The notes: generated by a model not told the origin, from the sequence alone. Shown: positions 44,440 to 54,982, counted from the stretch's first letter. The stretch is DNA of 64,000 bases from Phenylobacterium parvum (GCF_003150835.1 NZ_CP029479.1:1054001-1118000), one strand, 5' to 3'. Numbers and translations: made by a program.

Positions 44440-45234
44440 ATGCCTGAAACTGTCCTTCTGAACATCCAGGACCGCGAAATGGGTCGCGTGGCCTTTGTCA
44501 CCCTCAACAGTCCGGGCCGCCTGAACGCCCTGGACTCCAACATGATGGAGGCCTTCGCCGGACTTTTGGAGGAACTCGCCGGGGATGCTGGCCTCCGCGC
44601 CCTTGTGCTGACAGGGGCCGGGGAGCGGGCCTTTATCGGCGGCGCCGACATAAACGAAATGGCGGCCTTCGCGGATCCTGCGGCCGCCCGCGCCTTCATC
44701 ACCCGTGTCCACAGGTGTTGCGCCGCCCTGAGGGATTTGCCGGTTCCGACCCTGGCGCGAATCCAGGGCTTCACCTTCGGGGCTGGCCTGGAGGTCGCGG
44801 CGGCTTGCGACCATCGCATCGCTGCAGAGGCCGCTGTCTTTGGGATGCCCGAAGTCCGGCTGGGGATCCCTTCGGTGGTGGAAGCCGCCCTGCTGCCCCA
44901 GCTGATCGGGTGGGGAAGGACCCGGGAGCTCCTCCTGTTCGGCGCTGACATCCCGGCCAGCCAGGCCCTGGCGTGGGGACTGGTCGAGCAGGTCGTCCCC
45001 GCGGAAGACCTGGATGCTGCAGTCGAGACGAGGCTGGCCCATCTCGCCCTCTGCACGCCGGGCGCGGTGCGGCTCCAGAAGTCCCTGATCCGGGCCTGGG
45101 AGGACCTGCCTCTCCGGGAGGCCATTGCGGCTGGGATTGATTCCTTCGAGGCGGCCGCCGCTGGCGGCGAGCCCGCCGTCGCCATGGCCGGGTTCCTCGA
45201 GCGCCGACGCCGGGAGAAGGCCGCCCGCAGTTAA
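44440..45234 (+). CDS. Enoyl-CoA hydratase/isomerase family protein (crotonase)
   Basis: This 264-aa crotonase-fold protein has the oxyanion-hole strands (RAFIGGADINEMAAF and FTFGAGLEVAAACDHRIAAE) and PEVRLGIPSVVEAALLPQLIG. The usual G-GGT/QR sequence after PEVxLG is replaced by GIPSVVEAAL, so it may be a non-hydratase crotonase (isomerase, hydrolase or dehalogenase). Substrate is unknown. It is separated from metG by 101 bp and lies near other acyl-CoA genes only loosely. Confidence 0.85.
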   Translation: MPETVLLNIQDREMGRVAFVTLNSPGRLNALDSNMMEAFAGLLEELAGDAGLRALVLTGAGERAFIGGADINEMAAFADPAAARAFITRVHRCCAALRDLPVPTLARIQGFTFGAGLEVAAACDHRIAAEAAVFGMPEVRLGIPSVVEAALLPQLIGWGRTRELLLFGADIPASQALAWGLVEQVVPAEDLDAAVETRLAHLALCTPGAVRLQKSLIRAWEDLPLREAIAAGIDSFEAAAAGGEPAVAMAGFLERRRREKAARS

Positions 45235-45335
45235 GCTGGACCCGGAATTCGCCGGGCGGATTGCGAGGGCCTATGGCGCGCGGAGCGGGCGTCCTGTAAG
45301 TCGCCGCTCCCAAGCCTCCTCATTTCGAGCCTCAC

Positions 45336-47111
45336 ATGACCCGCATCCTCATCACCTCGGCCTTGCCCTACATCAACGGGATCAAGCACCTGGGGACGCT
45401 GGCGGGATCCATGCTGCCGGCCGACGTCTTCGCCCGGTTCAAGCGCGCCCAGGGTCATGAGACCCTCTACATCTGCGCCACCGACGAACACGGCACGCCC
45501 ACCGAACTCGCTGCTGCGGAGGCCGGCGTGGACGCCGCCACCTTCTGCCTGCGCCAGCACGAGGTGCAGGCTGATCTCGCCCAGCGGTTCGGTCTGTCCT
45601 GGGATCACTTCGGAAGGTCGTCCTCCGTCCAGAACCGGGAGATGACCCAGGCGATGGCGCGGCGGCTCTGGGAGAACGGCTTCATCGAGGAGCGCGTGAC
45701 CCAGCAGGTCTATTCCAACGCAGACCGGCGCTTCCTGCCGGACCGCTACGTGATCGGAACCTGCCCGCATTGCGGTTACGCCGCCGCCCGCGGCGACCAG
45801 TGCGAGAACTGCACCCGGGTCCTGGACCCCGCCGACCTCCTGTCTCCTCGATCGGCCGTATCGGGTTCGGAAGACATCGAAATCCGGCCCTCCAAGCACC
45901 TCTTCCTTCGCCAGAGCCTCTTTGCCGACCGCCTGCGGGCGTGGATTGAGGACAAGAAGGCGTCCTGGCCCGTGCTGGTCACCTCCATCGCCCTGAAGTG
46001 GCTGGACGAGGGTCTCCAGGACAGGGGGATCACCCGGGACCTGGAATGGGGCGTTCCCGTCAACGCCGCCGACTGGGGTCCGAACCCCGAGGGACGCACA
46101 CCGGACATCGAGGGCCTGGCGGGCAAGGTCTTCTACGTCTGGTTCGACGCGCCCATCGAGTACATCGGCGCTACGCGGGAGTGGGCGGACGCGACGGGCG
46201 GGGACTGGGAGCGCTGGTGGCGGGGCGAGGCGGCTTCGGACGTGACCTATGTCCAGTTCATGGGGAAGGACAACGTACCGTTCCACACCGTGGGCTTTCC
46301 CTGCACCCTCATCGGGGTGAACGAGCGCCTGGGTGCAGACGGCGCCTGGACACCTGCCTCGAACACCCCCTGGAAGCTGGTCGACCGGCTGAAGGGCTTC
46401 AACTGGCTGGACTATTACGGCGGCCGATTCTCGACCTCGCAGCAGCGCGGGGTCTTCATGGACCAGGCCCTGGAGCTTCTGCCTCCGGACTACTGGCGCT
46501 GGTGGATCATCGCCAACGCCCCGGAGGGCTCGGACGCCAGTTTCTTCTGGGAACAGTTCCAGGCGCAGATCAACGCTGACCTGGCCGATGTCTTCGGCAA
46601 CTTCGTGAACCGGATCCTGCGGTTCACGGAAAGCCGGTTCGAGGGCTGCGTCCCCGAGGGCGGGGAGGAGGGCCCGCTTGAGGCCCGCCTGCGCGCCGAT
46701 GTCGCAGAGAAGCTGGGGGAACTGACCGCCCAGCTCGAGGCCCTCGAAATGCGCAAGTCCGCCCAGGCCCTTCGGCAACTGTGGGTGCTGGGCAACCAGT
46801 ACCTGACCGAGGCGGCGCCCTGGACAGCGGTCAAGACCGACCGGGACCAGGCGGCCGTATCCGTCCGGATGGGCCTGAACCTCGTGGCGCTCTTCGCCCG
46901 GGTCTCGCGCCCCTTCATTCCCTTCACTTGCGAAGTCGTGGCCGCTGCGGTCGGCGAGGCCCCCGCCGCCGGTTGGCCAAACCCGGACCAGGCCCTCGAC
47001 CTTCTCGCCCCCGGGAGGGAGGTGAAGGCGCCGGAGGTGCTCTTCCGCAAGATCGAGGGCGAGCAGGTCGAGGCCTGGCGCGCCCGGTTCGGCGGCCCCG
47101 AGGCCGCCTGA
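45336..47111 (+). CDS. metG: Methionyl-tRNA synthetase
   Basis: This 591-aa class I synthetase charges tRNA-Met. HLGT at 18-21 is the HIGH motif. The zinc knuckle is CPHCG...CENC near 143-158, [15 protein letters not shown] follows, and [11 protein letters not shown] stands for KMSKS (the F-S-T-S-Q form is normal in alphaproteobacterial MetG). There is no C-terminal dimerisation EMAP domain. The start at 45336 is by homology ([15 protein letters not shown]). It is convergent with the TerC gene, one base apart. Confidence 0.96.
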   Translation: MTRILITSALPYINGIKHLGTLAGSMLPADVFARFKRAQGHETLYICATDEHGTPTELAAAEAGVDAATFCLRQHEVQADLAQRFGLSWDHFGRSSSVQNREMTQAMARRLWENGFIEERVTQQVYSNADRRFLPDRYVIGTCPHCGYAAARGDQCENCTRVLDPADLLSPRSAVSGSEDIEIRPSKHLFLRQSLFADRLRAWIEDKKASWPVLVTSIALKWLDEGLQDRGITRDLEWGVPVNAADWGPNPEGRTPDIEGLAGKVFYVWFDAPIEYIGATREWADATGGDWERWWRGEAASDVTYVQFMGKDNVPFHTVGFPCTLIGVNERLGADGAWTPASNTPWKLVDRLKGFNWLDYYGGRFSTSQQRGVFMDQALELLPPDYWRWWIIANAPEGSDASFFWEQFQAQINADLADVFGNFVNRILRFTESRFEGCVPEGGEEGPLEARLRADVAEKLGELTAQLEALEMRKSAQALRQLWVLGNQYLTEAAPWTAVKTDRDQAAVSVRMGLNLVALFARVSRPFIPFTCEVVAAAVGEAPAAGWPNPDQALDLLAPGREVKAPEVLFRKIEGEQVEAWRARFGGPEAA

Positions 47112-47112
47112 A

Positions 47113-47862
47113 CTAGCGGCCGGTCAGGGCTTCGCGGCTCTTCTCTTCCTCGGGACTGATATCCAGGGGGTCCGGCGCCGCGGCGTTGTAGGCGGGGGTC
47201 TGCTGCAGGTCGATGACGACCGAGCGGTGACCCTGCCAGATCATGTGCAGGGCGACGTAGAAGACGATGGCGAGGCCGACAAAGCCCAGCCAGCGGTGCC
47301 TTTGCAGGAGGCTGGCGATCCAGGTGGCGGCCACGCCCATCAGGGCGATGGAAAGCAGAAGACCCACCACCAGCACCCAGACATGTTCCCGCGCCGCGCC
47401 GGCGACGGCCAGCACGTTGTCGAGGGACATGGCGACGTCGGCGAGCAGGATCTGCGTCATCGCCTGGCGCATGGTCTTGGGTTGGGCCCGGACTGCGGGC
47501 TCTCCGGCGAACTCGACGCCGGTGGCCTCTTCGAGGGCTTCTGCAGCTTCCGCAGCTTCGGCTTCATGACCCTCTCGCAGCTCACGCCACATCTTCCAGC
47601 AGACCCAGAGAAGCAGGATCCCCCCGGCGAGGAGCAGGCCGATCAGCTGGAGGAGCTGGACCGTCACCACGGCGAGGGCGAGGCGCAGGGCGACGGCGGC
47701 GATCAGGCCGTAGAGTATGGCCTTGCGCCGCTGCTCGGCAGGCAGGCCGGCCGCTGCGAGCCCAACGGCGACGGCGTTGTCCCCGGCGAGGGCCAGGTCG
47801 ATCATGATGACCTGCGCAAGGGCGATGAGGGCGTCGGCGGAGGGGAGGGCGATATCCAGCAT
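47113..47862 (-). CDS. TerC family integral membrane protein
   Basis: This 249-aa protein of about seven helices has IMIDLALAGDNAVAVGLAAAG and a second copy, ILLADVAMSLDNVLAVAG. The acidic Asp-Asn pairs of the TerC/Alx-type fold may bind Mn2+ or Ca2+ (Alx and other TerC proteins export manganese). A charged, Glu-rich cytosolic loop (EGHEAEAAEAAEALEEA) joins the two halves. The start at 47862 gives a clean first helix. The role is probably metal homeostasis, although not proved for this member. Confidence 0.87.
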   Translation of the reverse strand: MLDIALPSADALIALAQVIMIDLALAGDNAVAVGLAAAGLPAEQRRKAILYGLIAAVALRLALAVVTVQLLQLIGLLLAGGILLLWVCWKMWRELREGHEAEAAEAAEALEEATGVEFAGEPAVRAQPKTMRQAMTQILLADVAMSLDNVLAVAGAAREHVWVLVVGLLLSIALMGVAATWIASLLQRHRWLGFVGLAIVFYVALHMIWQGHRSVVIDLQQTPAYNAAAPDPLDISPEEEKSREALTGR

Positions 47863-47964
47863 GCCCTCTTTTGGCGCGCTGCGGGGCGGCGGGCAACCTT
47901 GCTGCGCTTGCCGCGATGAAGGGGCGGCGGCAAGGTGGTGGAAACACACGGGAGGACGCCCCAG

Positions 47965-49020
47965 ATGAACCGGGCCCTGACGCCGCCTGAGTCGGTCCTC
48001 GAGCCCGGCCTGCCGATCATCGATCCGCATCACCATCTCTGGGACCGGCCCGGCGCCCGCGGCGCCGATCTTCCCCCGCCGTCCCACCCGTTTGAAGCTG
48101 TGATCCGGCTTTCACCCCGCTACCTGTTCGACGAACTGCTGGCCGACATGACCAGCGGTCACAAGGTGGTGGCGACGGTCTACATGGAGTGCGGGGCCAT
48201 GTACTGCCGGGGTGCGGCGCCAGCCTTCCGGCCCGTCGGCGAGACGGAGTTCGTCAATGGCGTTGCAGCCATGTCGGCCAGCGGCATCTATGGCGACGTC
48301 CGGGCATGTGCGGCCATCGTCGGGCACGTGGACCTGACCCTTGGGGCCGCAGCCCGGGAGGTCCTTGAGGCCCACATGTCCGCGAGCGCCAGGTTCCGCG
48401 GCATCCGGCACGCCGCCGCCTCAGATCCGGATTCGGCGGTGCTGGGCCCCTTGGCCGGCCGGCCTGCAGGTCTCTACCGGGATGCAAGGTTCCGCGAAGG
48501 GTTCGCCCAGCTTGCGCCCCTGGGCCTCTCCTTTGACGCCTGGCTGCTGGAGCCCCAACTCGACGACCTGATCGACCTGGCCCGCGCCTTTCCGGACACC
48601 CAGATCATCCTGGACCATGTCGGGACGCCCTTGGGGCTGGGCGATTATGTCGGACGGCGGGACGAGCGGTTTGGCGTCTGGCGGAAGAAGATCCAGGCGC
48701 TGGCGGCCCTGCCGAACGTCGCTTGCAAGGTTGGCGGCCTGGCCATGGCCTTCCCGGCCTTCCCGTCATTCCTTTCGGATCCGCCGGCATCATCGGAGCA
48801 GCTGGCCCGGGAGTGGCGGCCCCATGTCGAGTCCTGCATCGAGGCCTTCGGGACGGACCGCTGCATGTTCGAGAGCAATTTCCCGGTGGATCTCGGTTCC
48901 TGCGACTACCGGACCCTCTGGAACGCCTTCAAGCGCCTCGCGGCCGGCGCCTCCGCTACCGAGAAGACGGACCTGTTCTCCGGGACCGCCCAGAGGATCT
49001 ACAGGGTTGACCTGACCTGA
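47965..49020 (+). CDS. Amidohydrolase family (Amidohydro_2) metal-dependent hydrolase
   Basis: This 351-aa TIM-barrel protein opens with PIIDPHHHLWD, the HxH metal site. It has FRGIRHAAA, ILDHVGTPLGLGDY with a further His, and the C-terminal MFESNFPVDLGS carrying the last Asp, the signature of the PF04909 family. Related members are lactonases, decarboxylases or 2-pyrone hydrolases. Here the substrate is unknown. The ATG at 47965 is preceded by GGGAGGA. It precedes an acyl-CoA dehydrogenase gene by 71 bp and may be cotranscribed with it. Confidence 0.87.
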   Translation: MNRALTPPESVLEPGLPIIDPHHHLWDRPGARGADLPPPSHPFEAVIRLSPRYLFDELLADMTSGHKVVATVYMECGAMYCRGAAPAFRPVGETEFVNGVAAMSASGIYGDVRACAAIVGHVDLTLGAAAREVLEAHMSASARFRGIRHAAASDPDSAVLGPLAGRPAGLYRDARFREGFAQLAPLGLSFDAWLLEPQLDDLIDLARAFPDTQIILDHVGTPLGLGDYVGRRDERFGVWRKKIQALAALPNVACKVGGLAMAFPAFPSFLSDPPASSEQLAREWRPHVESCIEAFGTDRCMFESNFPVDLGSCDYRTLWNAFKRLAAGASATEKTDLFSGTAQRIYRVDLT

Positions 49021-49091
49021 GGGCGAGGGGGCCTTGCCCCAGCCGCCAACCGCAACCAAAGTCACGATGAAAACAGACAGGGGAGAGAACC

Positions 49092-50327
49092 ATGGCGATC
49101 GATTTTGAAATCCCGGAAGACGCAAAGGCGATGCGTGAGCGGGTCCGGCGGTGGGTGCACGAGGAATGCATCCCGGCCGAGAAGCGGCTGGTGGACCGCG
49201 AGTCCTTCAAGGTGGTGCTGGCCGAACTGAGGGCCAAAGCCCGTTCGCAGGGCCTCTGGAGCCCCTTCATTCCCAAGGAATACGGCGGCATGGGCCTCGG
49301 GCCCCTGGCCAACGCCCTGGTCCAGATGGAGCTGGGCGAAAGCCACCTGGGCGCCCTGTCGATGAACAGCCAGGGACCTGACGACGCCACCATGCTGACC
49401 CTGCTGGCGCACGGGACAGACTTCCAGAAGGAAAAGTACCTCAAGCCCCTGCTGAACGGTGAGAAGCGCGTCTGCTACTCCATGACCGAGAAGGCCGCCG
49501 GCGCCGACGCCACGGGCATGCAGACCCGGGCGGTGAAGGACGGCAAGGGCAACTACGTCCTGAACGGCGAGAAGTGGTTCTCGTCGGCCGCCAGCGCCGC
49601 GGACCTCGCCCTGGTCATGGCCATGACGGATCCGGATGCACCCCGTCACCAGCGCTACTCGACCTTCATCGTCGAGTTGCCGAACCCCGGCTACATCATC
49701 AAGCGCGACATCCCGACCATGGCGGCCGAAGGCCCGCTCTCGCACATCATGGGCGGCGGCCACTCCGAGATCGAGATCAAGGACCTGGTGGTCCCGGCGG
49801 AGAACCTGCTGGGCGGCGAGGGCAACGGCTTCAACATGGGCCAGCACCGTCTCGCCTACGGCCGCCTGCGGCACGGCATGCACAATGTCGCCCTGGCCCA
49901 GCGGGCCCTGGACCTGGCGGCCAAGCACGTCACCTCGCGCGAGACCTTTGGCCAGAAGCTGTCCAAGCGGCAGGGGGTCCAGTGGATGCTCGCCGACTGC
50001 GCCAGCGAGCTCTACATGGCCCGCCTCATGCTCCTCCACATCGCCTACAAGGCCGAGAAGGGCATGGACCTGAGGCAGGAAAACTCCATCGCCAAGGTCT
50101 TCCTGGCGAACATGGTGCACAAGGTGGTCGACACCGCGATCCAGCTGCACGGGGCCCTGGGCTACAGCCGCGATACGCCGCTGGCGGCCTGGTACACCCA
50201 CATCCGCTCGCAGCGTCTGGTGGATGGGCCGGACGAAGTGCACCGGTGGACCACTGGCCGTAACGTGATCCGCGCCTTTGAGCGGGATGGCACCACGGCG
50301 GCGGCGGCGGGCGGCGACCTGCTCTGA
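49092..50327 (+). CDS. Acyl-CoA dehydrogenase, ACAD10/11-like
   Basis: This 411-aa flavoprotein has IPKEYGGMGLGP, CYSMTEKAAGADATGMQTRAV and MHNVALAQRALDLAAKHVTSRETFG. The active-site strand reads LVDGPDEVH, with Asp in place of the usual Glu, as in mitochondrial ACAD10/11, whose preferred substrates are long-chain or 2-hydroxylated acyl-CoAs. Function here is inferred only by family. A GGGAGAG precedes the ATG at 49092. It is convergent with the rlmB gene, 9 bp apart. Confidence 0.88.
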   Translation: MAIDFEIPEDAKAMRERVRRWVHEECIPAEKRLVDRESFKVVLAELRAKARSQGLWSPFIPKEYGGMGLGPLANALVQMELGESHLGALSMNSQGPDDATMLTLLAHGTDFQKEKYLKPLLNGEKRVCYSMTEKAAGADATGMQTRAVKDGKGNYVLNGEKWFSSAASAADLALVMAMTDPDAPRHQRYSTFIVELPNPGYIIKRDIPTMAAEGPLSHIMGGGHSEIEIKDLVVPAENLLGGEGNGFNMGQHRLAYGRLRHGMHNVALAQRALDLAAKHVTSRETFGQKLSKRQGVQWMLADCASELYMARLMLLHIAYKAEKGMDLRQENSIAKVFLANMVHKVVDTAIQLHGALGYSRDTPLAAWYTHIRSQRLVDGPDEVHRWTTGRNVIRAFERDGTTAAAAGGDLL

Positions 50328-50336
50328 CGAACGGGC

Positions 50337-51146
50337 TCAGCGGCGGGGGCGGGCGGCCTCATAGAGGGCCACCGCCGCCGCCGCCGACACGTTGAGGCTC
50401 TCGAAACCGCCCGGCATGGGAATGCGGGCGGTTTCGTCACAATGTTCGGCCACCAGACGGCGCACGCCTTCGCCCTCTGATCCCAGGACCAGCACCACCG
50501 GGCCCCCGTCAAGCACTGCGGAAAGATCGCGTTCAGCGTCCCCGTCCAGCCCCACGGCCCGCCATCCCAGGTCGGAAAGGCGATCCAGCGCCCGGGAGAG
50601 GTTCACCTCGCGGGCGACGGGAAGGATGTCGACGGCGCCAGCCGCAGCCTTGGCCAATGCCCCCGAGAGCCTCGGGGCCCGCCGCTCCTGCAGGATCACG
50701 CCGCGGGCGCCGAAGGCGGCGGCCGATCGCAGGATGGCGCCGACGTTCCCGGCGTCGGTCACCTGGTCCAGCATGAGAAGGACGGCGCCTGCCTCCGGCG
50801 CGAAATCCTCAAGGTCCACAGTCTCAGGTTCGGGCCCCTCCAAGGCCAGGCCCTGGTGCGCGGCGCCGGCTGGAAGGAGACGGGCCAGGCCGGCGGCGTC
50901 CATGGTCTCGAGTCGCTTCTGAGGTCCGAATCGCCGTTCGAGCTCACGGGCGCGATCGGGGGTGGCGACGAGTCGGCGCAGGGCCGGCCTCGCCGGATTT
51001 GAAAGGGCCGCCTCAACGGCGTGGACGCCCCAGATCCAGTCCCCGGAAACCGCCTGGAAACGGGCTTTCGGAGGGCCGCCTGACCCGGAAGACACAGGCG
51101 GTCCGCGCCGCTTCCGGCCTGCGTTGCGTTCGGGATGCGAGGCCAC
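50337..51146 (-). CDS. rlmB: TrmH family RNA 2'-O-methyltransferase (RlmB-like)
   Basis: This 269-aa SpoU-fold protein has an N-terminal substrate-binding domain (IWGVHAVEAALSNP). The catalytic core has LLMLDQVTDAGNVGAILRSAAAFGA, VLVLGSEGEGVRRLV and ESLNVSAAAAVALYE, the three SPOUT motifs. RlmB methylates 2'-O of G2251 (E. coli numbering) in 23S rRNA using S-adenosylmethionine. The 30-residue basic N-terminal tail is uncertain because the start is GTG with a distant GGAG. It is divergent from the tRNA-Tyr gene. Confidence 0.9.
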   Translation of the reverse strand: MASHPERNAGRKRRGPPVSSGSGGPPKARFQAVSGDWIWGVHAVEAALSNPARPALRRLVATPDRARELERRFGPQKRLETMDAAGLARLLPAGAAHQGLALEGPEPETVDLEDFAPEAGAVLLMLDQVTDAGNVGAILRSAAAFGARGVILQERRAPRLSGALAKAAAGAVDILPVAREVNLSRALDRLSDLGWRAVGLDGDAERDLSAVLDGGPVVLVLGSEGEGVRRLVAEHCDETARIPMPGGFESLNVSAAAAVALYEAARPRR

Positions 51147-51210
51147 TATAAGACGCGCTCCAAATTGAGGCCGGGGCTTTTCCGGGCCTTGATAGGATGT
51201 CCGGCGCGCT

Positions 51211-51296
51211 GGGGGAATGTCCCGAGTGGCAAAGGGGGGGGACTGTAAATCCCCTGGCGCAAGCCTTCGTAGGTTCGAGTCCTACTTCCCCCACCA
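51211..51296 (+). tRNA. tRNA-Tyr (GTA)
   Basis: This 86-nt class II tRNA has encoded CCA, a 7-bp acceptor stem (GGGGGAA / TTCCCCC), anticodon loop ACTGTAAAT with GTA, a long variable arm (CCTGGCGCAAGCCTTCG) and T arm GGTTCGAGTCC. It is the first gene of the tRNA-Tyr/tRNA-Gly/tuf cluster. Confidence 0.97.
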
Positions 51297-51347
51297 CGCA
51301 CCGGTACCGAACCTTAGTCCCGGAGGCTCGCAGGAGCGCCGCCCAAT

Positions 51348-51421
51348 GCGGGTATAGCACAATGGTAGTGCAGCAGCCTTCCAAGCTGAGGATGCGGGTT
51401 CGATTCCCGCTACCCGCTCCA
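51348..51421 (+). tRNA. tRNA-Gly (TCC)
   Basis: This 74-nt tRNA has encoded CCA, acceptor stem GCGGGTA / TACCCGC, anticodon loop CTTCCAA with TCC, and T arm GGGTTCGATTCCC. It reads GGA and GGG glycine codons and lies 27 bp before tuf. Confidence 0.97.
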
Positions 51422-51448
51422 ACCCTCTAGCCCAGCCGGCAGGACCCC

Positions 51449-52639
<1,191 letters not shown>

Positions 52640-52676
52640 GTCTTCGTCCACCCCCGGCCCAGCCGGGAAACAACAG

Positions 52677-52707
52677 GGGCCGCGGAGGAAACTCCGCGGC
52701 CCTTTTT
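52677..52707 (+). terminator. Intrinsic terminator of tuf
   Basis: There is a perfect 10-bp stem GGGCCGCGGA / TCCGCGGCCC with loop GGAAAC, followed by TTTTT, 37 bp after the tuf stop. It separates the tRNA-tuf transcript from the convergent crystallin-domain gene. Confidence 0.9.
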
Positions 52708-52725
52708 GCTGGATGCGCCGCCCGG

Positions 52726-53655
52726 TCAGCGGACCTGGCGCACCGAGGTGATGGCCTCGGCCAGGCCGAAGCGGTGCAGGTCCGGGGCGTCGCGGTCGAA
52801 GACCTGGCAGCGACCCCGGAAGTTGGCGTCGACGCAGACTTCCCAGGCGCCACCCCCGACGATGCGCAGGCTGTGGGCCTTGTCGTTGAACTGCCGGGGC
52901 AGGTTCGAGTACTCGGACCGCGTCTCGAAGGCCGGGCCCTGGAAGTCGACGCTCGGATACATGAGCAGTGTCGACGGGCGGAACCCACCGCCGCCGCCGC
53001 CGCCGCCACCCCACGGTGGGGGCGGGGGAGGCGCCGGCGGATAGGGCGGATAGGTCGGGTAACCGCCGCCTTGGCCATCCATCGGCCGCAGGGAGCTGAT
53101 GGCGAAGCCCAGTCCGAAACGGCGCAGGTCCGGCACGTCCCGGTCAATGACCTGGCAGTTGCCCCGGAAGTTCGCATCGGAACAGACCTCCCAGGCCATG
53201 CCCCGGGCGACACGCAGGCTCAGGGCCCGGTCGTTGAAGTACGATGGCAGGTTCGAGTACTCCCGGGTGGTCTCGAAGTTCTGGCCGGTGAAATTCAGCC
53301 CCGAGAACAGGGTGGCCTGGGGCTGGGCGTAGGGCGGACGCCCGCCGCCCTGGTTCCCGCCGTTCCAGGACCCGCCTCCGCCACCGCCTGAGCGGCACTG
53401 GAGCTGGCCATCGATGTTGCTGATGTAGGTGCAGTTGCCGACGCGAAGGCTGGTGTTGGTCCAGCGACCATAGCGGTCCTGGCACTGGGCGGTCATGACC
53501 GCGTTCGGGCCATAGCCCACGGTCGAGACGTTCCGGCAGGTGTTCCAGTAGTCTCCTTGGGGCGGCGGTGCGCCGCGTTCCTGGGCGACTGCGGGTCCGG
53601 CGGCGACGCCGAGCGCCAGGGCGGCGGCGGCGAAGAGGCCCGGAAGGCGCATCAT
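52726..53655 (-). CDS. Exported CVNH plus double beta/gamma-crystallin domain protein
   Basis: This 309-aa protein has a signal peptide (LFAAAALALGVAAGPAVAQ). Residues about 36-90 match a cyanovirin-N homology domain (YWNTCRNVS, LRVGNCTYISNIDGQLQC), a lectin-like fold with two Cys pairs. Two beta/gamma-crystallin repeat domains follow (about 110-190 and 225-305), each with GxNFTGxNFETTREYSNLP or VDFQGPAFETRSEYSNLP, a Trp, and a paired Cys in VCSDANFRGNCQV or VCVDANFRGRCQV. Gly/Pro-rich linkers separate the three. Such folds bind sugars and Ca2+. The role in this organism is unknown. It is divergent from tRNA-Trp. Confidence 0.82.
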   Translation of the reverse strand: MMRLPGLFAAAALALGVAAGPAVAQERGAPPPQGDYWNTCRNVSTVGYGPNAVMTAQCQDRYGRWTNTSLRVGNCTYISNIDGQLQCRSGGGGGGSWNGGNQGGGRPPYAQPQATLFSGLNFTGQNFETTREYSNLPSYFNDRALSLRVARGMAWEVCSDANFRGNCQVIDRDVPDLRRFGLGFAISSLRPMDGQGGGYPTYPPYPPAPPPPPPWGGGGGGGGGFRPSTLLMYPSVDFQGPAFETRSEYSNLPRQFNDKAHSLRIVGGGAWEVCVDANFRGRCQVFDRDAPDLHRFGLAEAITSVRQVR

Positions 53656-53744
53656 GGTGTCTTCTCCCTCATTGGCGCGTCGGCGACCGACGCACTCGCC
53701 ATATCCTTGAACGAGCGTGCGAAGGACGCAAGACCGCGCGCCCC

Positions 53745-53773
53745 TTGCTCCGCACGGGTGGCGCTGCTAAACG
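53745..53773 (+). promoter_or_regulatory. Candidate promoter of tRNA-Trp/secE-nusG transcript
   Basis: TTGCTC and TAAACG are separated by 17 bases, an acceptable -35/-10 pair, 72 bp upstream of the tRNA. The match to the Caulobacter consensus (TTGAC...GCTANAWC) is weak. The 53656-53844 divergent gap holds no gene; its right end has short GC-rich palindromes around GGGCCCGCC. Confidence 0.3.
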
Positions 53774-53844
53774 AGCCGGCTCCGGAGAACCGGGCCTGCG
53801 AGGGCCCGCCTCCGGCGCGTCCGCGCCCTTCGGGGTCGGGGCAC

Positions 53845-53920
53845 AGGAGTGTAGCTCAGCTGGTAGAGCATCGGTCTCCAAAACCGAGGGCCGGGGGTTC
53901 GAGTCCCTCCACTCCTGCCA
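53845..53920 (+). tRNA. tRNA-Trp (CCA)
   Basis: This 76-nt tRNA has encoded CCA, acceptor stem AGGAGTG / CACTCCT, D-loop GCTCAGCTGGTAGAGC, anticodon CCA in TCTCCAAAA, and T arm GGGTTCGAGTCCC. It lies 70 bp before secE, the classic position in alphaproteobacteria. Confidence 0.97.
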
Positions 53921-53990
53921 CGGGCTGACTATGTAGGTGTTCGGGGATCCGGCGGTTCGGGTCCCGGAAGAGAGAGTTTCAGGAACGGCC

Positions 53991-54299
53991 ATGGCCAGGA
54001 ACAAGGGCTCAAAGCCTCAGGCGATGAAGGAACGGGCGGCGCGGACCGCGGCCGCCGTCTCGCCCTCGTCCGCCCTGGCCGCGGGGGCGGCGCCGAAAAA
54101 GCGTGTCGGTCTGCTCCAGTTCCTCCGCGAGGTCCGCGCCGAGGCCCGCAAGATCACCTGGACCACGCCGCGCGAGACCTGGATCACCTCTGTCTTCGTG
54201 GGGATCATGGTCGTGCTGGCCGCCGTCTTCCTCCAGCTCGTGGACCTGATCCTGGGCTGGAGCCTGTCCTTCATCCTGAACTTCGCCAACGGGGGTTGA
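53991..54299 (+). CDS. secE: Preprotein translocase subunit SecE
   Basis: This 102-aa inner membrane protein has a basic N-terminal region and the conserved LREVRAEARKITWTTPRETW amphipathic motif, then a single membrane helix (VFVGIMVVLAAVFLQLVDLILG). It clamps the SecY channel. Extra N-terminal residues (about 35, Ala/Lys-rich) precede the core. The ATG at 53991 follows AGGAACGG. It is 7 bp before nusG. Confidence 0.95.
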   Translation: MARNKGSKPQAMKERAARTAAAVSPSSALAAGAAPKKRVGLLQFLREVRAEARKITWTTPRETWITSVFVGIMVVLAAVFLQLVDLILGWSLSFILNFANGG

Positions 54300-54306
54300 T
54301 TCTGCC

Positions 54307-54870
54307 ATGAACGCCGAAGCACCCGTCGCGGCCAACCCGCGCCACAAGTGGTACATCGTCCACGCCTATTCCAACTTCGAGAAGAAGGTGGCCGAGGCCA
54401 TCCGCGAGCAGGCCCGCGCCCAGGGCCTTGAGGAAAGGTTCTCGGACATTCTCGTGCCCACCGAGGACGTCGTCGAGGTTCGTCGCGGTCGCAAGGTGAA
54501 CGCCGAGCGCAAGTTCTTCCCGGGCTACGTCCTGGTGAAGATGGAGCTCACCGACGAGGCGTACCACCTGATCAAGAACACCCCCAAGGTCACGGGTTTC
54601 CTGGGCAGCCAGAACAAGCCCCAGCCGGTTTCCGAGCGCGAGGTCGCCCGGATCATCGGCGCCATTGAGGAGGGCGTGGAGCGGCCGAAGCCGACCATCA
54701 CCTTCGAGATCGGCGAGACTGTCCGGGTCACCGATGGCCCCTTCGCCAGCTTCAACGGCTCGGTGGAGCAGGTCGACGAGGATCGCGCCCGCCTGCGCGT
54801 GACCGTGTCCATCTTCGGACGCGCCACGCCGGTCGAGCTCGAATACGGCCAGGTCGAGAAAGTCGCCTGA
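54307..54870 (+). CDS. nusG: Transcription termination/antitermination protein NusG
   Basis: This 187-aa protein has the NGN domain ([19 protein letters not shown], ...[19 protein letters not shown]) that binds RNA polymerase, and a KOW domain ([34 protein letters not shown]) that binds Rho or S10. It couples transcription and translation and controls Rho termination. Its length is normal. Confidence 0.97.
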   Translation: MNAEAPVAANPRHKWYIVHAYSNFEKKVAEAIREQARAQGLEERFSDILVPTEDVVEVRRGRKVNAERKFFPGYVLVKMELTDEAYHLIKNTPKVTGFLGSQNKPQPVSEREVARIIGAIEEGVERPKPTITFEIGETVRVTDGPFASFNGSVEQVDEDRARLRVTVSIFGRATPVELEYGQVEKVA

Positions 54871-54879
54871 CCGACAACC

Positions 54880-54903
54880 GTCCCCGGGCTTCGGGCCGGG
54901 GAC
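54880..54903 (+). terminator. Hairpin between nusG and rplK (possible attenuator)
   Basis: There is a perfect 8-bp stem GTCCCCGG / CCGGGGAC with loop GCTTCGGG, followed by TTCAAAT, starting 10 bases after the nusG stop. T-content is low, so it may act as an attenuator or processing site rather than a full terminator. A second small stem (ACCGG / CCGGT, 54957-54970) lies just before the rplK ribosome site, where the L1 autoregulatory site would be expected. Confidence 0.5.
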
Positions 54904-54982
54904 TTCAAATCCGTGGGAGGGGAGGCCAGTCTGACCCCGCACCACGGCTCAACAGACCGGGCGTCCGGTCAAAGAGGAGAAG

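Noticed and set aside
46420..46450. Degenerate KMSKS motif in methionyl-tRNA synthetase (FSTSQ)
   Set aside because: The F-S-T-S-Q form is the usual sequence in alphaproteobacterial MetG, so it is not a lost active site.
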